From: an uncultured Bacteroidales bacterium
Lineage (GTDB): Bacteria > Bacteroidota > Bacteroidia > Bacteroidales > UBA932
Assembly (NCBI GenBank): GCA_947305645.1
Contig: CAMZEC010000018.1
Span: forward strand, 1-39,155
Direction of reading: 5' to 3'
DNA length: 39,155 nt
Position 1 is the first letter of the stretch. Each line of letters starts with the position of its first letter. The notes beneath the pieces were generated by a model. It did not search any database. It was not told the DNA's origin and saw nothing but the letters and a program-made list of their open reading frames with translations. This document shows, in pieces, positions 24,467 to 33,443 of this stretch. The position numbers and the translations under genes were made by a program.

Positions 24467-25201
24467 ATGAAAAAGTTTTTCCTTTTCGCTGCCATTGCAG
24501 CTTTCACGCTTGTAGCATGTGATCCTAAGGACAACCCGGACAATCCCGACAATCCTGACGATCCTCAGGAGTACGTACAGCCGATCGAAATCGACGGTGA
24601 CTTCGCAGACTGGGCAAAGCTCGACGCTTCCAAGATTGCTACTGCAAAATGCCCTGCCGATGCCAACAAGACCGCTCTCAAGCTCGTCAAGGTTTACGCT
24701 GATGAGTACTTCATCTTCGTATACTTCGAGTGGGACAAGGAGCAGATTACCCATCAGCCTGATGTAGAGCATGTTCCTTTCCATGTCTATCTTAACGGTG
24801 ACGGCGACGCCTCCACCGGCGGATTCGCAGACCAGTTCTCCGATGCTTGCTCGGACACTTGCTTCGAAGGCTTCATCTATCCTGACGGTGCATCTGTCGG
24901 CTCCTATGATCCGGGTGTGTACAGCTGGGTCGGTGATGCAAACGGCACCGGTTGGTCCTGGAGTGATCCCGCCATCCTTGATGCAGGCTCCGGTATCTGC
25001 TCTGGCGCTGGTGTAGAGGGCAAGTATGAGTTCTGCATCACCCGCGAGCTCTATCCTCTCGGCAAGATTGCTGACAACTTCTCCATTGGCTTCGACATCC
25101 AGCAGAGCTGGGATTCCGTAGGTGTCCTTCCTATCGGCACTCCTACCGATGACAACCCCACCGGTTACATCGCTTCCCTGCAGGTCAAGACCGTTAAATA
25201 A
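24467..25201 (+). CDS. Surface lipoprotein with CBM9/DOMON-like domain (SusE/F position)
   Basis: 244 aa. The lipobox gives C18, followed by an acidic Asn/Pro/Asp tether (about 19-35). The domain starts with IEIDGDFADWAKLD (40-53), the opening of CBM9/DOMON-like β-sandwiches, and continues as a single β-rich unit to the C-terminus. Placed directly after susD, it is probably a surface glycan-binding protein. A paralogue lies at 31102-31854. The ligand is unknown, and the DOMON fold could also bind heme or a sugar acid. Confidence 0.75.
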   Translation: MKKFFLFAAIAAFTLVACDPKDNPDNPDNPDDPQEYVQPIEIDGDFADWAKLDASKIATAKCPADANKTALKLVKVYADEYFIFVYFEWDKEQITHQPDVEHVPFHVYLNGDGDASTGGFADQFSDACSDTCFEGFIYPDGASVGSYDPGVYSWVGDANGTGWSWSDPAILDAGSGICSGAGVEGKYEFCITRELYPLGKIADNFSIGFDIQQSWDSVGVLPIGTPTDDNPTGYIASLQVKTVK

Positions 25202-25222
25202 TTTTTAATCATTCCCATAGCC

Positions 25223-25259
25223 ATGGGCGGGGAACCCGCTTCAGGGTCTTCCCGCCCAT
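25223..25259 (+). terminator. Intercistronic hairpin after the SusCD-lipoprotein genes
   Basis: ATGGGCGGG (25223-25231) pairs perfectly with CCCGCCCAT (25251-25259), with inner CCC/GGG pairing as well. It is followed by only a short TTT, so it may act as an attenuator or mRNA 3' stabiliser and not as a full terminator. The genes downstream have the same orientation and no clear promoter. Confidence 0.6.
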
Positions 25260-25279
25260 AGCTTTAAAAATCAATATCC

Positions 25280-26674
25280 GTGAAATCATTCAGCAGACAC
25301 ATACTGACCTTGTGCGCAGCCTTGCTGCCGCTTGCTTTTGCTTGCAATCCCGATGCGCCGTACAACTATCCCGGCCTTAAGTCTGTAAGCTACCAGGGAA
25401 CCGATGCCGTCATTGCCAATCCTGAGCGCGGCTTTTATTCGGCCGCCGAGATTTATTCGGCTACGCATCCCGTAATATCATCGGTCAGCCTTACGGCCAA
25501 TCGCAAACAGGGGCGCACAATTTTCCTGCTGGAGTTCCACCTCACGGATTATGTCAATTCTGATATAGCTGAGGACTATCTCACCTTGATCAGAAAAGAT
25601 TTTCAAACGCTCCGTGACTGCGGAGCAAAATGTATCCTCCGTTTCTGCTACTCCAACGGCTTTGACGAGAAGGACAAGCCATGGGACGCCACTCCGACCC
25701 AGGCTCTCAGCCATATAGCCCAGCTTAAACCCATCCTCCAGGAATACTACGACGTAATAATGGTTGTACAGGCCGGATTCATAGGCAGCTGGGGGGAATG
25801 GTATTATACCGAAAACTACAAAGATACGCCGACACGTAAACTCATAGTCGACGCCCTGCTGGATGCGGTTCCCGCCGAAAGGCAGATATCCCTCCGCACT
25901 CCGGCATTCAAAATGCAATTGTACGGTTTTTCCGCATCAGATACACTTACCCGCGAAACAGCCCACCAGGCTACGATTAAGGCACGCCTGGGAGGCCATA
26001 ACGACTGCTACCTTGCAACTTCAAACGACCAGGGTACGTTCAGCGGGTCCAAAGACCGCAAATACTGGGAGGCCGAGTCTCCCTTCGTAATAATGGGTGG
26101 CGAGACCTGCGGCGTTTCCGCATTCTGCCACTGCGAGCCCCAGGCAGACAACGCCAAGGCCCGCGGCGTGCTTGCCGACATGGCCGCAAACCACTACACT
26201 TATATCAATCAAGGATATCACCCCGGCGTAATATCCCGCTGGAAGAGCGAAGGTTGCTTCGAGGACCTTCAGCGCCGCCTCGGATACCGTTACGTCCTGG
26301 AAAAAGGATTCTTCACCAAGACCCCCAAGGCAGGTGAAGACTTCCGTTCCGTCCTTATCATCCGCAACGACGGCTTCGCTCCTGCAATGAACCCGCGTGA
26401 CGCCGAACTCATACTTACCGACGCCTCCGGCAAAGAAGTCGGGACATGGCCTCTCGAGTCCGACCCCCGCTACTGGATGCCGGAAGAGCCCACTACCGTG
26501 GACCAGACTTTCGCCCTGCCTTCCGGACTGTCCGGCGAATACACTCTCTGGCTCAACCTGCCCGACCCTTGCTCCAACCTTCGCGGCAATCCTTTCTACT
26601 CGATCCGCCTGGCCAACGAAGGCGTGTGGGACGAGAATACCGGATACAACAAGCTGCTTACCATTACCTTGTAG
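25280..26674 (+). CDS. DUF4874/DUF4832-type lipoprotein A, putative glycan-active enzyme
   Basis: 464 aa, GTG start at 25280 giving a signal peptide with lipidated C22. It carries the landmarks of Bacteroidetes DUF4874 (N-terminal) plus DUF4832 (C-terminal) proteins: NPERGFY (47-53), KCILRF, QAGFIGSWGEWYY (164-176), LRTPAFKM, GGHNDC, IMGGETCG (271-278) and GVISRW. The domain looks like a TIM barrel followed by a C-terminal β-sandwich (about 345-464). E173 and E275 are shared with the two related lipoproteins of this locus and are the natural catalytic candidates. No activity is established that I know of. The start is chosen because the signal peptide begins there. Confidence 0.75.
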   Translation: MKSFSRHILTLCAALLPLAFACNPDAPYNYPGLKSVSYQGTDAVIANPERGFYSAAEIYSATHPVISSVSLTANRKQGRTIFLLEFHLTDYVNSDIAEDYLTLIRKDFQTLRDCGAKCILRFCYSNGFDEKDKPWDATPTQALSHIAQLKPILQEYYDVIMVVQAGFIGSWGEWYYTENYKDTPTRKLIVDALLDAVPAERQISLRTPAFKMQLYGFSASDTLTRETAHQATIKARLGGHNDCYLATSNDQGTFSGSKDRKYWEAESPFVIMGGETCGVSAFCHCEPQADNAKARGVLADMAANHYTYINQGYHPGVISRWKSEGCFEDLQRRLGYRYVLEKGFFTKTPKAGEDFRSVLIIRNDGFAPAMNPRDAELILTDASGKEVGTWPLESDPRYWMPEEPTTVDQTFALPSGLSGEYTLWLNLPDPCSNLRGNPFYSIRLANEGVWDENTGYNKLLTITL

Positions 26675-26679
26675 ACCCG

Positions 26680-28356
26680 ATGAAAAGTTGTGTATACCTT
26701 TTAACAGGACTCATCTGCCTGTTCTCCTGCGTACCGAACAACGACCTCCCGGGCAAGCAGGAGGCCAATCCCGAATTCACGATAATCGGAGTTCCGGACG
26801 GACCTGTAAAGGCATACTCAACATTTAACCTGAGCGTTTCCAGCAAATCCTCCGGCGCCATTGACTTCAAGTCCAGCGCCCCTGATCTTGCGTCGATAGT
26901 GGTCAGCGGGAAACGGACGTACAGAGTAACGACAAAGGCCCCCGAAACAGATACGGAGATAACCCTGACTTTCATACAGGACGCTTCCGGCCTGTACCCA
27001 CAGGTAACCGAATCCTTCAGTTTTACCCTGCTGGCAGAAGCCACCAATTCCGGTTTCACCGTTCCCAACGAGTATCATCCGGACCTGGCCGGCAAGAAAG
27101 TTACGTTTACCGAATCTACCAGACGCATACTGAATCCAGAACGCGGCATTTACCGTGCCAGGGATTTCGGGTCCAAATCCAGCATACTCAAAGCATCCGA
27201 GGTCAAGGCTGAGCGTACTACAGGCCACTCCCTCTGGTACATAGGATTCTACCTTACCGACTTCATGAACGGAGACATCTCCCAGTCATTCCTGGATATG
27301 GTCGAGGGAACTTTCGACGCCCTCCGTGAAGGCGGTTCCAAATGCATTCTCCGTTTCGCCTACAGGGACTATCATAACGACACCGACATCATGGAGCCCG
27401 AGGTATCGGTGGTACTCCGCCACGTCGAGCAGCTAAAGCCCCTGCTTCAGAAGAACGAGGACGTTATTTTCGTGCTTCAGGCAGGCTTCGTAGGTTCATG
27501 GGGCGAGTGGTACTACACCACCCACTTCGTCTTCCAGCCCAGGACCGACGCCGACTACCAACCGCGCAAGCAGCTTACCGAGGCGCTCCTCGGCGCCCTG
27601 CCGGCTTCCCGCCAGATACAGCTGCGCACGCCTCAGTTCAAGATGCGTATGTACGGGCTTACGATAAAGGATACCCTTACCGCTGCCACCGCCCATAACG
27701 GGAGCGCCATCTCCCGCCTTGCCGGGCACAACGACTGCTTCGGTGCCTCTCAGGACGACTACGGCACCTTCGACAACGAGAAGAACGACCGTGCATTCTG
27801 GAAGGCAGACACACGCTACACCATCATGGGAGGCGAGACTTGCGGCCTTTCCGATTACTGCGTCTGCAACGCAACCATTAAAGACCTTCAGGACTATCAC
27901 TGGACATACCTTAACGAAGACTACCACCAGGGCGTCATAAGCCGCTGGAAGTCTTCCAACTGCTATAACGACATAGTAAACATCCTGGGCTACCGCCTTG
28001 TAATGACTGACCTCTTCTATTCCCAGGATTTCGCCGCCGGCAAGGAGTGCCAGGTAGCCATGCGGTTCTACAACACGGGCTGCGCCGCACCCATGAATCC
28101 CCGCAACGCCAGCCTCGTCTGGGTGGCCTCCGACGGAAGCAAGAATGAGTTCAAAATCAACTCTGACCCCCGCACCTGGCATCACGGATACCATGTGGTA
28201 AGTGCCAGCTTCACCCCTTCATCCGCAAAGGGAGCCCTTTACCTGGCGCTGGAGGATCCCCTCCTTCCCGGCCGTCCCGAATACAGCATAGCCCTGGCCA
28301 ACGAGGGCGTATTCGATTCATCTACGGGATATAATAAACTGTTCGAGGTACAATGA
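26680..28356 (+). CDS. DUF4874/DUF4832-type lipoprotein B with extra N-terminal Ig-like domain
   Basis: 558 aa from the ATG at 26680, with lipidated C17. Residues about 30-122 form an extra β-sandwich (Ig/BACON-like, FTIIGVPDGPVKAYSTFNL). The rest parallels lipoprotein A: NPERGIY (152-158), KCILRFAY, QAGFVGSWGEWYY (267-279, E276), LRTPQFKM, GHNDC, IMGGETCG (382-389, E386), QGVISRWKS. It is 5 nt after gene A, so it probably arose by tandem duplication with domain gain. It overlaps the next gene by 4 nt (ATGA). The role is presumably glycan cleavage or binding at the surface. Confidence 0.75.
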   Translation: MKSCVYLLTGLICLFSCVPNNDLPGKQEANPEFTIIGVPDGPVKAYSTFNLSVSSKSSGAIDFKSSAPDLASIVVSGKRTYRVTTKAPETDTEITLTFIQDASGLYPQVTESFSFTLLAEATNSGFTVPNEYHPDLAGKKVTFTESTRRILNPERGIYRARDFGSKSSILKASEVKAERTTGHSLWYIGFYLTDFMNGDISQSFLDMVEGTFDALREGGSKCILRFAYRDYHNDTDIMEPEVSVVLRHVEQLKPLLQKNEDVIFVLQAGFVGSWGEWYYTTHFVFQPRTDADYQPRKQLTEALLGALPASRQIQLRTPQFKMRMYGLTIKDTLTAATAHNGSAISRLAGHNDCFGASQDDYGTFDNEKNDRAFWKADTRYTIMGGETCGLSDYCVCNATIKDLQDYHWTYLNEDYHQGVISRWKSSNCYNDIVNILGYRLVMTDLFYSQDFAAGKECQVAMRFYNTGCAAPMNPRNASLVWVASDGSKNEFKINSDPRTWHHGYHVVSASFTPSSAKGALYLALEDPLLPGRPEYSIALANEGVFDSSTGYNKLFEVQ

Positions 28357-29087
28357 TGCGCAAGGCTACTATCCTCACCGTAATCCTGGCATTCCTGATG
28401 AACGGTTGCTCCGGCGGCGGCAGACTGTCCGGATTCTGGGATAATGCAGATGTTACAGTAACAGAAGAGAATTACACGCAAGTCCAGGACCGCTTTGCGG
28501 AGTTCGCTGAGCTCCTGGCGGCCAAACCTGAAGCTGTTGAGTCTATCAATCCTCTTTTCGACAAGCTGAAGGACAACGAAGTTGACTATATCATCTACAC
28601 TCAATGGATGGAGTACGCCTTCCATAATTATTTCTCGCCCTGCCGCAATCCTGCCATCTTCGATGCCGTAGTAGAGCGTATTGCAGCGGACGGCATACTC
28701 TCCGAAGAGGAGATAGAGCGCTTGCAGAAGCTTGCCGCACAGGACTGGTTTAACCATACCGGCGATCCCTGCAAACTGCCGGAAGGCGTGAATGCCGGAG
28801 GTCCTGCACTTTTCCTGATTCTCAACCTTGACTGCAGAACCTGCCAGCAGTCGCTGCAGGCACTTTCCAACATTCACCCGGAGGCTGCCCACATTGCGCT
28901 CTGCTACGGATGGAGCCCCGCCCCCAGCGTCCCCGGATGGGAGTATCTGAAGCCTGAGGGCATGGAAGAAATATTCGAGCTCGAAGCCGCCCCGTTCTGG
29001 TTCCTTACCGCTGCGGACGGAACTGTAGAGATACCTTATTCCATGGAAATTGAGCCGCAAAGCTTTGCGACACCGGAAACGTTATGA
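28353..29087 (+). CDS. Thioredoxin-like lipoprotein, DUF5106-like N-terminus
   Basis: 244 aa. Lipobox at LMNGC. A helical N-terminal region with GFWDNADVTVTEENYTQVQDRF resembles DUF5106 proteins of Bacteroidetes. The C-terminal part is thioredoxin-like with LNLDCRTCQQ (C161-x-x-C164), although it lacks the usual WCxxC tryptophan. It could be a disulfide or thiol-handling lipoprotein for cysteine-rich PUL enzymes; the alkaline phosphatase downstream has several cysteines. Its start overlaps the previous stop, and its own stop overlaps the phosphatase start (ATGA), so all three are translationally coupled. Confidence 0.6.
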   Translation: MMRKATILTVILAFLMNGCSGGGRLSGFWDNADVTVTEENYTQVQDRFAEFAELLAAKPEAVESINPLFDKLKDNEVDYIIYTQWMEYAFHNYFSPCRNPAIFDAVVERIAADGILSEEEIERLQKLAAQDWFNHTGDPCKLPEGVNAGGPALFLILNLDCRTCQQSLQALSNIHPEAAHIALCYGWSPAPSVPGWEYLKPEGMEEIFELEAAPFWFLTAADGTVEIPYSMEIEPQSFATPETL

Positions 29088-30211
29088 GACGACTCTGTAT
29101 ATTGTTCTTTGCCGCCGCGTGCGGCATGCTGGCCGGATGCAACCAATCCGGTCTGCAGTATTACACATCCCCTTCACCCTATGAGACCGTCAGCGTCACC
29201 CCTCCCCCTGCAGACAACGAGGTGCGCAATATCATCTTCATGATAGGCGACGGCATGGGCCTGGAGCAGATAAGCTGTGCCTGGGTGCTGAACCACGGTA
29301 AGCTGAACATAGACAATATGCCCGTCGTGGGGCTTCACCGCACCTACTGCTCAGACGATCTCATCACCGACTCGGCTGCCGGCGGGACCGCTCTGGCCTC
29401 TGGCAGCAAGACCGCCCTGGACCACGTAGGATGCGCCCCCGATGGAAGTCCCCTATATTCCATGTTCGTAAAGGCGCAGCAGGCAGGCAAGAAGACAGGA
29501 TGCGTGACCGTCTGCCACCTGGCCGATGCCACCCCCTGCGACTTCTGCTGCCACAATGAGAGCCGTTACGACTCCGACGACCTCATCGCCGATTATGCAG
29601 AATGCGGCGTTGACTTCATCGCCGGCGGCGGACGCGATTACTTCGGTCCCAAGCGCAAAGACGGCCGCAACATAGTGGAAGAAATGAAAGCCGGAGGATA
29701 CAATTACGCCAACGACGAAGAGCAGCTGATGAACGTCCCCCTGCCGGTGCTCGGGCTAATGTCCGACGACAACCTGCCGGTGGCACAGGAGCGCGGAGAC
29801 CTCTTCCGTCACATGACTGCCCGCTGCCTTGAGCTCCTGTCGGAGGCGTCCGGCGAGAAGGGCTTCGTGGCCATGATCGAGGGCTCCTGCATCGACGACT
29901 GGCTGCACAGCAACCGCATCGACCTGGCCATGGAGGAGACACTAGACTTCGACCGCACCATCGGAGACGTACTGCAGTGGGCGGAGAAAGACGGGCACAC
30001 GCTGGTCGTTGTTACGGCCGACCATGCCACCGGCGCGCTCACTCTGCAGGACGGCAGCATCGATGAAGGCCGCATCGGGGTGAAATTCGGCAACCACGGG
30101 CATAACGGCATCGCCGTCCCCTATTTTGCTTGGGGCCCCGGTTCCGACGCCTTCGGAGGCATACTCGAGAACGAAGAACTCGGCAGACTGGTAGCATCGT
30201 TCATCAAATAG
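29084..30211 (+). CDS. Alkaline phosphatase (PhoA superfamily) lipoprotein
   Basis: 375 aa, shorter than E. coli PhoA (about 450). Lipidated C19. The metal and catalytic residues are all visible: D56 in FMIGDGMG, nucleophile S97 in TDSAAGGTALASG, E266 in MIEGSCIDDWLHSN, D313/H314 in TADHATGAL and H338/H340 in GNHGHNG. It hydrolyses phosphomonoesters in the periplasm or at the surface. Within this PUL it is the third exported phosphatase, after the two PTP-like lipoproteins. No Pho box is recognised, so control is probably with the PUL and not by phosphate. Confidence 0.9.
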   Translation: MRRLCILFFAAACGMLAGCNQSGLQYYTSPSPYETVSVTPPPADNEVRNIIFMIGDGMGLEQISCAWVLNHGKLNIDNMPVVGLHRTYCSDDLITDSAAGGTALASGSKTALDHVGCAPDGSPLYSMFVKAQQAGKKTGCVTVCHLADATPCDFCCHNESRYDSDDLIADYAECGVDFIAGGGRDYFGPKRKDGRNIVEEMKAGGYNYANDEEQLMNVPLPVLGLMSDDNLPVAQERGDLFRHMTARCLELLSEASGEKGFVAMIEGSCIDDWLHSNRIDLAMEETLDFDRTIGDVLQWAEKDGHTLVVVTADHATGALTLQDGSIDEGRIGVKFGNHGHNGIAVPYFAWGPGSDAFGGILENEELGRLVASFIK

Positions 30212-30214
30212 CAT

Positions 30215-31081
30215 ATGACGCAGAAGAAACACAACTGGCTACTGTATGCCCTGATCACCATGGTGACCTGGGGTATCTGGGGAGCCTTCTCGGATCAGCC
30301 GGACTATCCGGCGACGCTCACCTACGTTGTCTGGGCATTGAGCATGGTGCCATGCGCCCTGGTCGCCCTGGCGAACATCAAGTTCAAGCTGGACGTCCGC
30401 CCCAAGAGCATACTGCTCGGCATGGGCGTAGGCCTTCTGGGCGCCGGCGGGCAGCTGGCCCTGTTCCAGGCTCTCAAATACGGCCCCGGTTACCTTGTAA
30501 TCCCCATGATTGCGGTAGCGCCTATCATCACCGTTATCCTTTCCGCCATCTTCCTGAAAGAGCGCGTTAGCAAATTCGGATACGTGGGCATAGCTCTGGC
30601 ATTCGTTGCCCTGGTATGCTTCTCTCTTTCCGGCAAGAGCGACGAAACCGTGACCAGCTGGCTCTGGATAGTCTTTGCAGCGGTGGTATTCATCTCATGG
30701 GGCGTTCAGGCTCTGGTAATGAAGCTCGCCAACAACTACGCCCCGGACGCTGAGAGCGTATTCGTGTACATGGCCATATCGGGCCTGGTTCTAATACCGG
30801 TCGCCCTTGGCATGACCGACTTCTCCCAGCCTTACGACCACGGATTCACAGGCGCCGGGCTGACTTTCTTCATCCAGATACTCAACGCCATAGGCGCATT
30901 CGCCTTGGTGTACGCCAACCGCTACGGCAAGGCCATGATAGTGGCTCCTCTGGGCGACGCCTGCGCACCGGTGATCAGTTGCATCATTTCGCTGATCCTG
31001 TACGCACACTTCCCTTCCGTGCCGCAGATAATCGGTATAGTGGCTGCCATCAGCTGCGTACTCATACTAAGTCGTGAATAA
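30215..31081 (+). CDS. EamA/DMT-family transporter
   Basis: 288 aa with about 10 membrane helices forming two EamA repeats (about 5-145 and 150-287). The N-terminus WLLYALITMVTWGIWGAF and the ALKYGPGYLVIPMIAVAPIITV segment resemble DMT transporters, which include sugar and nucleotide-sugar carriers. It sits 3 nt after the phosphatase gene. It is the only inner-membrane transporter in the PUL, so it may import the released sugar or aminosugar. Direction and substrate are inferred. Confidence 0.85.
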   Translation: MTQKKHNWLLYALITMVTWGIWGAFSDQPDYPATLTYVVWALSMVPCALVALANIKFKLDVRPKSILLGMGVGLLGAGGQLALFQALKYGPGYLVIPMIAVAPIITVILSAIFLKERVSKFGYVGIALAFVALVCFSLSGKSDETVTSWLWIVFAAVVFISWGVQALVMKLANNYAPDAESVFVYMAISGLVLIPVALGMTDFSQPYDHGFTGAGLTFFIQILNAIGAFALVYANRYGKAMIVAPLGDACAPVISCIISLILYAHFPSVPQIIGIVAAISCVLILSRE

Positions 31082-31101
31082 CCTTTTATTATGACACAAT
31101 T

Positions 31102-31854
31102 ATGAAAAAGTTTTTTCTTTCCCTTGCAGCTGTTGCATTCATGTTTGCAGCCTGCGAACCTAAAACTCCCGACAACCCGGACGGACCCGATGGACCCGAT
31201 GATCCCGAACCCGTCGAGGAGGTAGATCCCATCATTATCGACGGTGAATTCGACGACTGGGCCAAGCTCGACCAGGCAAGCGTCGCTACCGCCAAGAACA
31301 ACGCCGACTCCCCCTGGACGGCTGTAAAGCAGATGCGCGTCTATGCCACCGAGGCTTATGTTTATTACTTCATCGAGTTCGACAGCTCCGAAGTCAAGGA
31401 GCAGCTCGCAGCATGGGACGAGAAGCATAGCGGACTTCCTATGCGCATCAACATCAACATCGACGGTGAATTTACCTCCGGTTATGCCAAGTACTCTCTT
31501 GACGCTTACGATTACATCATCGAAGGCAGCCTCGCAGAGAAGGGAGAATGGACTTCATTCGACGGCACCCTTCACCAGCGCTTCGACGGTGACTGGGTAG
31601 AGCTTCTCAAGGAAGGCAGCGGCATGTGCATAGGTGCCGGCGCCGGCAACAAGTACGAGATTGCCCTCGACCGCCAGGTCTTCGACCGCGTAGATAAGAA
31701 ATCCACCCCTCAGGCTATCGGCAACGTGTTCCACACCGGACTCCGTTTCTATACCCCCGACTGGGCTGAGCTCTCCAACCTGCCTAACTCCTCCATCGCC
31801 GAAGGAAACGGCGACGGCTGGGGCCACCTGCTGGAAGTTACTACAGTTAAATAA
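31102..31854 (+). CDS. Surface lipoprotein with CBM9/DOMON-like domain, second copy
   Basis: 250 aa. Lipidated C18, then an acidic Pro/Asp/Gly tether. IIIDGEFDDWAKLD (about 44-57), VYATEAYVYYFIEFD and a closing EVTTVK parallel the protein at 24467-25201, so the two are paralogues by duplication. It is probably a surface glycan-binding protein. It is 20 nt after the transporter gene and 17 nt before the next lipoprotein gene. Confidence 0.72.
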   Translation: MKKFFLSLAAVAFMFAACEPKTPDNPDGPDGPDDPEPVEEVDPIIIDGEFDDWAKLDQASVATAKNNADSPWTAVKQMRVYATEAYVYYFIEFDSSEVKEQLAAWDEKHSGLPMRININIDGEFTSGYAKYSLDAYDYIIEGSLAEKGEWTSFDGTLHQRFDGDWVELLKEGSGMCIGAGAGNKYEIALDRQVFDRVDKKSTPQAIGNVFHTGLRFYTPDWAELSNLPNSSIAEGNGDGWGHLLEVTTVK

Positions 31855-31871
31855 TCTAGCTTAATAAGACC

Positions 31872-33443
31872 ATGAAATTCCGTCACCTCTTCCCCGCTTT
31901 CTGTTCCGTGCTCATGATGTTTTCATGTAACCCGGACCAGCCTAAGAATCCCGACACTCCCGACGGCCCCGACAACCCCGATGAGCCGAAGAATGAAAAT
32001 CCCGCTCCCGGAGTTTATAAGTTCGTAATCTCCGATTACAGCACCAAGGCTACCGTAGCGGGAGACGGGAAGACCGCGTGGGAAGCAGGTGACGAAATTT
32101 TGGTTACCGGCGGTTACTATCCCGGCGCTGTAACTGTCACGCTCAAGGCCTCCGACATTTCCAGCGACGGCAAAACCGCCACAGTGAATCTGGAGAAGGT
32201 CCCTGAAACCACATTCGGCACAGACAAGTTCTACGCGGCATATCCTGCCGGGCTCATCGACCCGGAGAGCAGTTTCTCGGAAGACACCTTCGACTTTACT
32301 TCCACTGACGCACCGCTGATGTGCGCATATCTCTCAGGCGACACTTTTGCTTTCCAGCACGTATGTGCCGCAATCACCCTCTCTGCAGACGGGGATTACG
32401 ACGGATGTGTGCTGAGCGGCCTTAACTGGGAGATGGTTGCCTTCAACAAATGGAGCGTACAGGTCAACAGCGAAGATCCGAACTTCAGGCGTAGCGGCAA
32501 AACCATTTCCGACTACTTCCTCCGCAAAGACCTCAAGAACGGCAGCGCAATCCTGTATTTCCCGTACAGCCTTAATCTGGCCGGCGGTTTCCGCATCTAC
32601 ATGCGCAAGGGCAATACATATCCCAAGATCTTCACTTACAACGGAGACGTTAACCTGAAGCGCGGCGAAGTGCTGGCACTGGGAAATATCAGTTCCAAAC
32701 TGGAGGCATACAGCGGCCCGGCCCCCGAGCTGCCCAAGATGCCGGAACTGCAGAAAGTAACAAGAATCGACGTGAAGGAGGTTCCGGAACTTTCCGGCCT
32801 CTGCCTGACCGCTGACGGCTCGGCCCTGTGGACCGTCGGAGACAACGGATGGTTCGGCCAGGTTTCCTTCGACGGCACCGTCACCAAGTACTGGACCAAG
32901 AGTGCCGATATGGAAGGCATCACCATAGATCCCGCCAACGGCGACCTTTATATTGCCAACGAGCCCAACACCGTAACCCGCCTCAAACCACCTTACGACA
33001 AACCCTCCTCATGGGATGTAGTAATCACAGTAACCGAGGCCAAGAACTACGGCAACAGCGGCATGGAAGGTATCAGCTACTACAAGGACGGCATGCTCTT
33101 CGTTGGCACGCAGACAGGTGCCAACGTGTGGATTTACAAGACTGACGGCACCGTGGTAAAGGGTCCTGTCAGCCTTAAGAAGGTTTACACGGGAATCGTG
33201 GAAGTCGGCGGACTCTGCTACGATCCGGTAAATGACTGGCTCTGGGTCAGCGATTCCGAGACCCATAAGGTATTCGTTTTCGACGGCGAGCTCACTCATG
33301 TGCTTGCTGAATACCCTGTAAATATGATTCATAATAACGAGTCCGTCTGCGTCGACCACAAGCACAATTGTGTATGGGTCGGCCTTGATGACGACGACCT
33401 CTGCGCCATCTTCAGGCTCGATTTTACCGGCCTTAATCCATGA
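31872..33443 (+). CDS. Lipoprotein with fimbrillin-like N-terminus and SdiA-regulated-type β-propeller
   Basis: 523 aa. Lipidated C19 and an Asn/Pro/Asp tether. Residues about 50-275 look like a fimbrillin/Mfa-like β-sandwich (KTAWEAGDEILVTGG, FYAAYPAG). The C-terminal half (about 290-520) has β-propeller repeats of the SdiA-regulated type: VPELSGLCLTADGSALWTVGDNG, DMEGITIDPANGDLYIANE and YDPVNDWLWVSDSETHKVFVFDG. SdiA-regulated proteins are Ca-binding propellers of unknown catalytic role. It may be a glycan-binding or esterase/lactonase-like factor; no function is assigned. Its stop overlaps the next start (ATGA). Confidence 0.7.
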   Translation: MKFRHLFPAFCSVLMMFSCNPDQPKNPDTPDGPDNPDEPKNENPAPGVYKFVISDYSTKATVAGDGKTAWEAGDEILVTGGYYPGAVTVTLKASDISSDGKTATVNLEKVPETTFGTDKFYAAYPAGLIDPESSFSEDTFDFTSTDAPLMCAYLSGDTFAFQHVCAAITLSADGDYDGCVLSGLNWEMVAFNKWSVQVNSEDPNFRRSGKTISDYFLRKDLKNGSAILYFPYSLNLAGGFRIYMRKGNTYPKIFTYNGDVNLKRGEVLALGNISSKLEAYSGPAPELPKMPELQKVTRIDVKEVPELSGLCLTADGSALWTVGDNGWFGQVSFDGTVTKYWTKSADMEGITIDPANGDLYIANEPNTVTRLKPPYDKPSSWDVVITVTEAKNYGNSGMEGISYYKDGMLFVGTQTGANVWIYKTDGTVVKGPVSLKKVYTGIVEVGGLCYDPVNDWLWVSDSETHKVFVFDGELTHVLAEYPVNMIHNNESVCVDHKHNCVWVGLDDDDLCAIFRLDFTGLNP

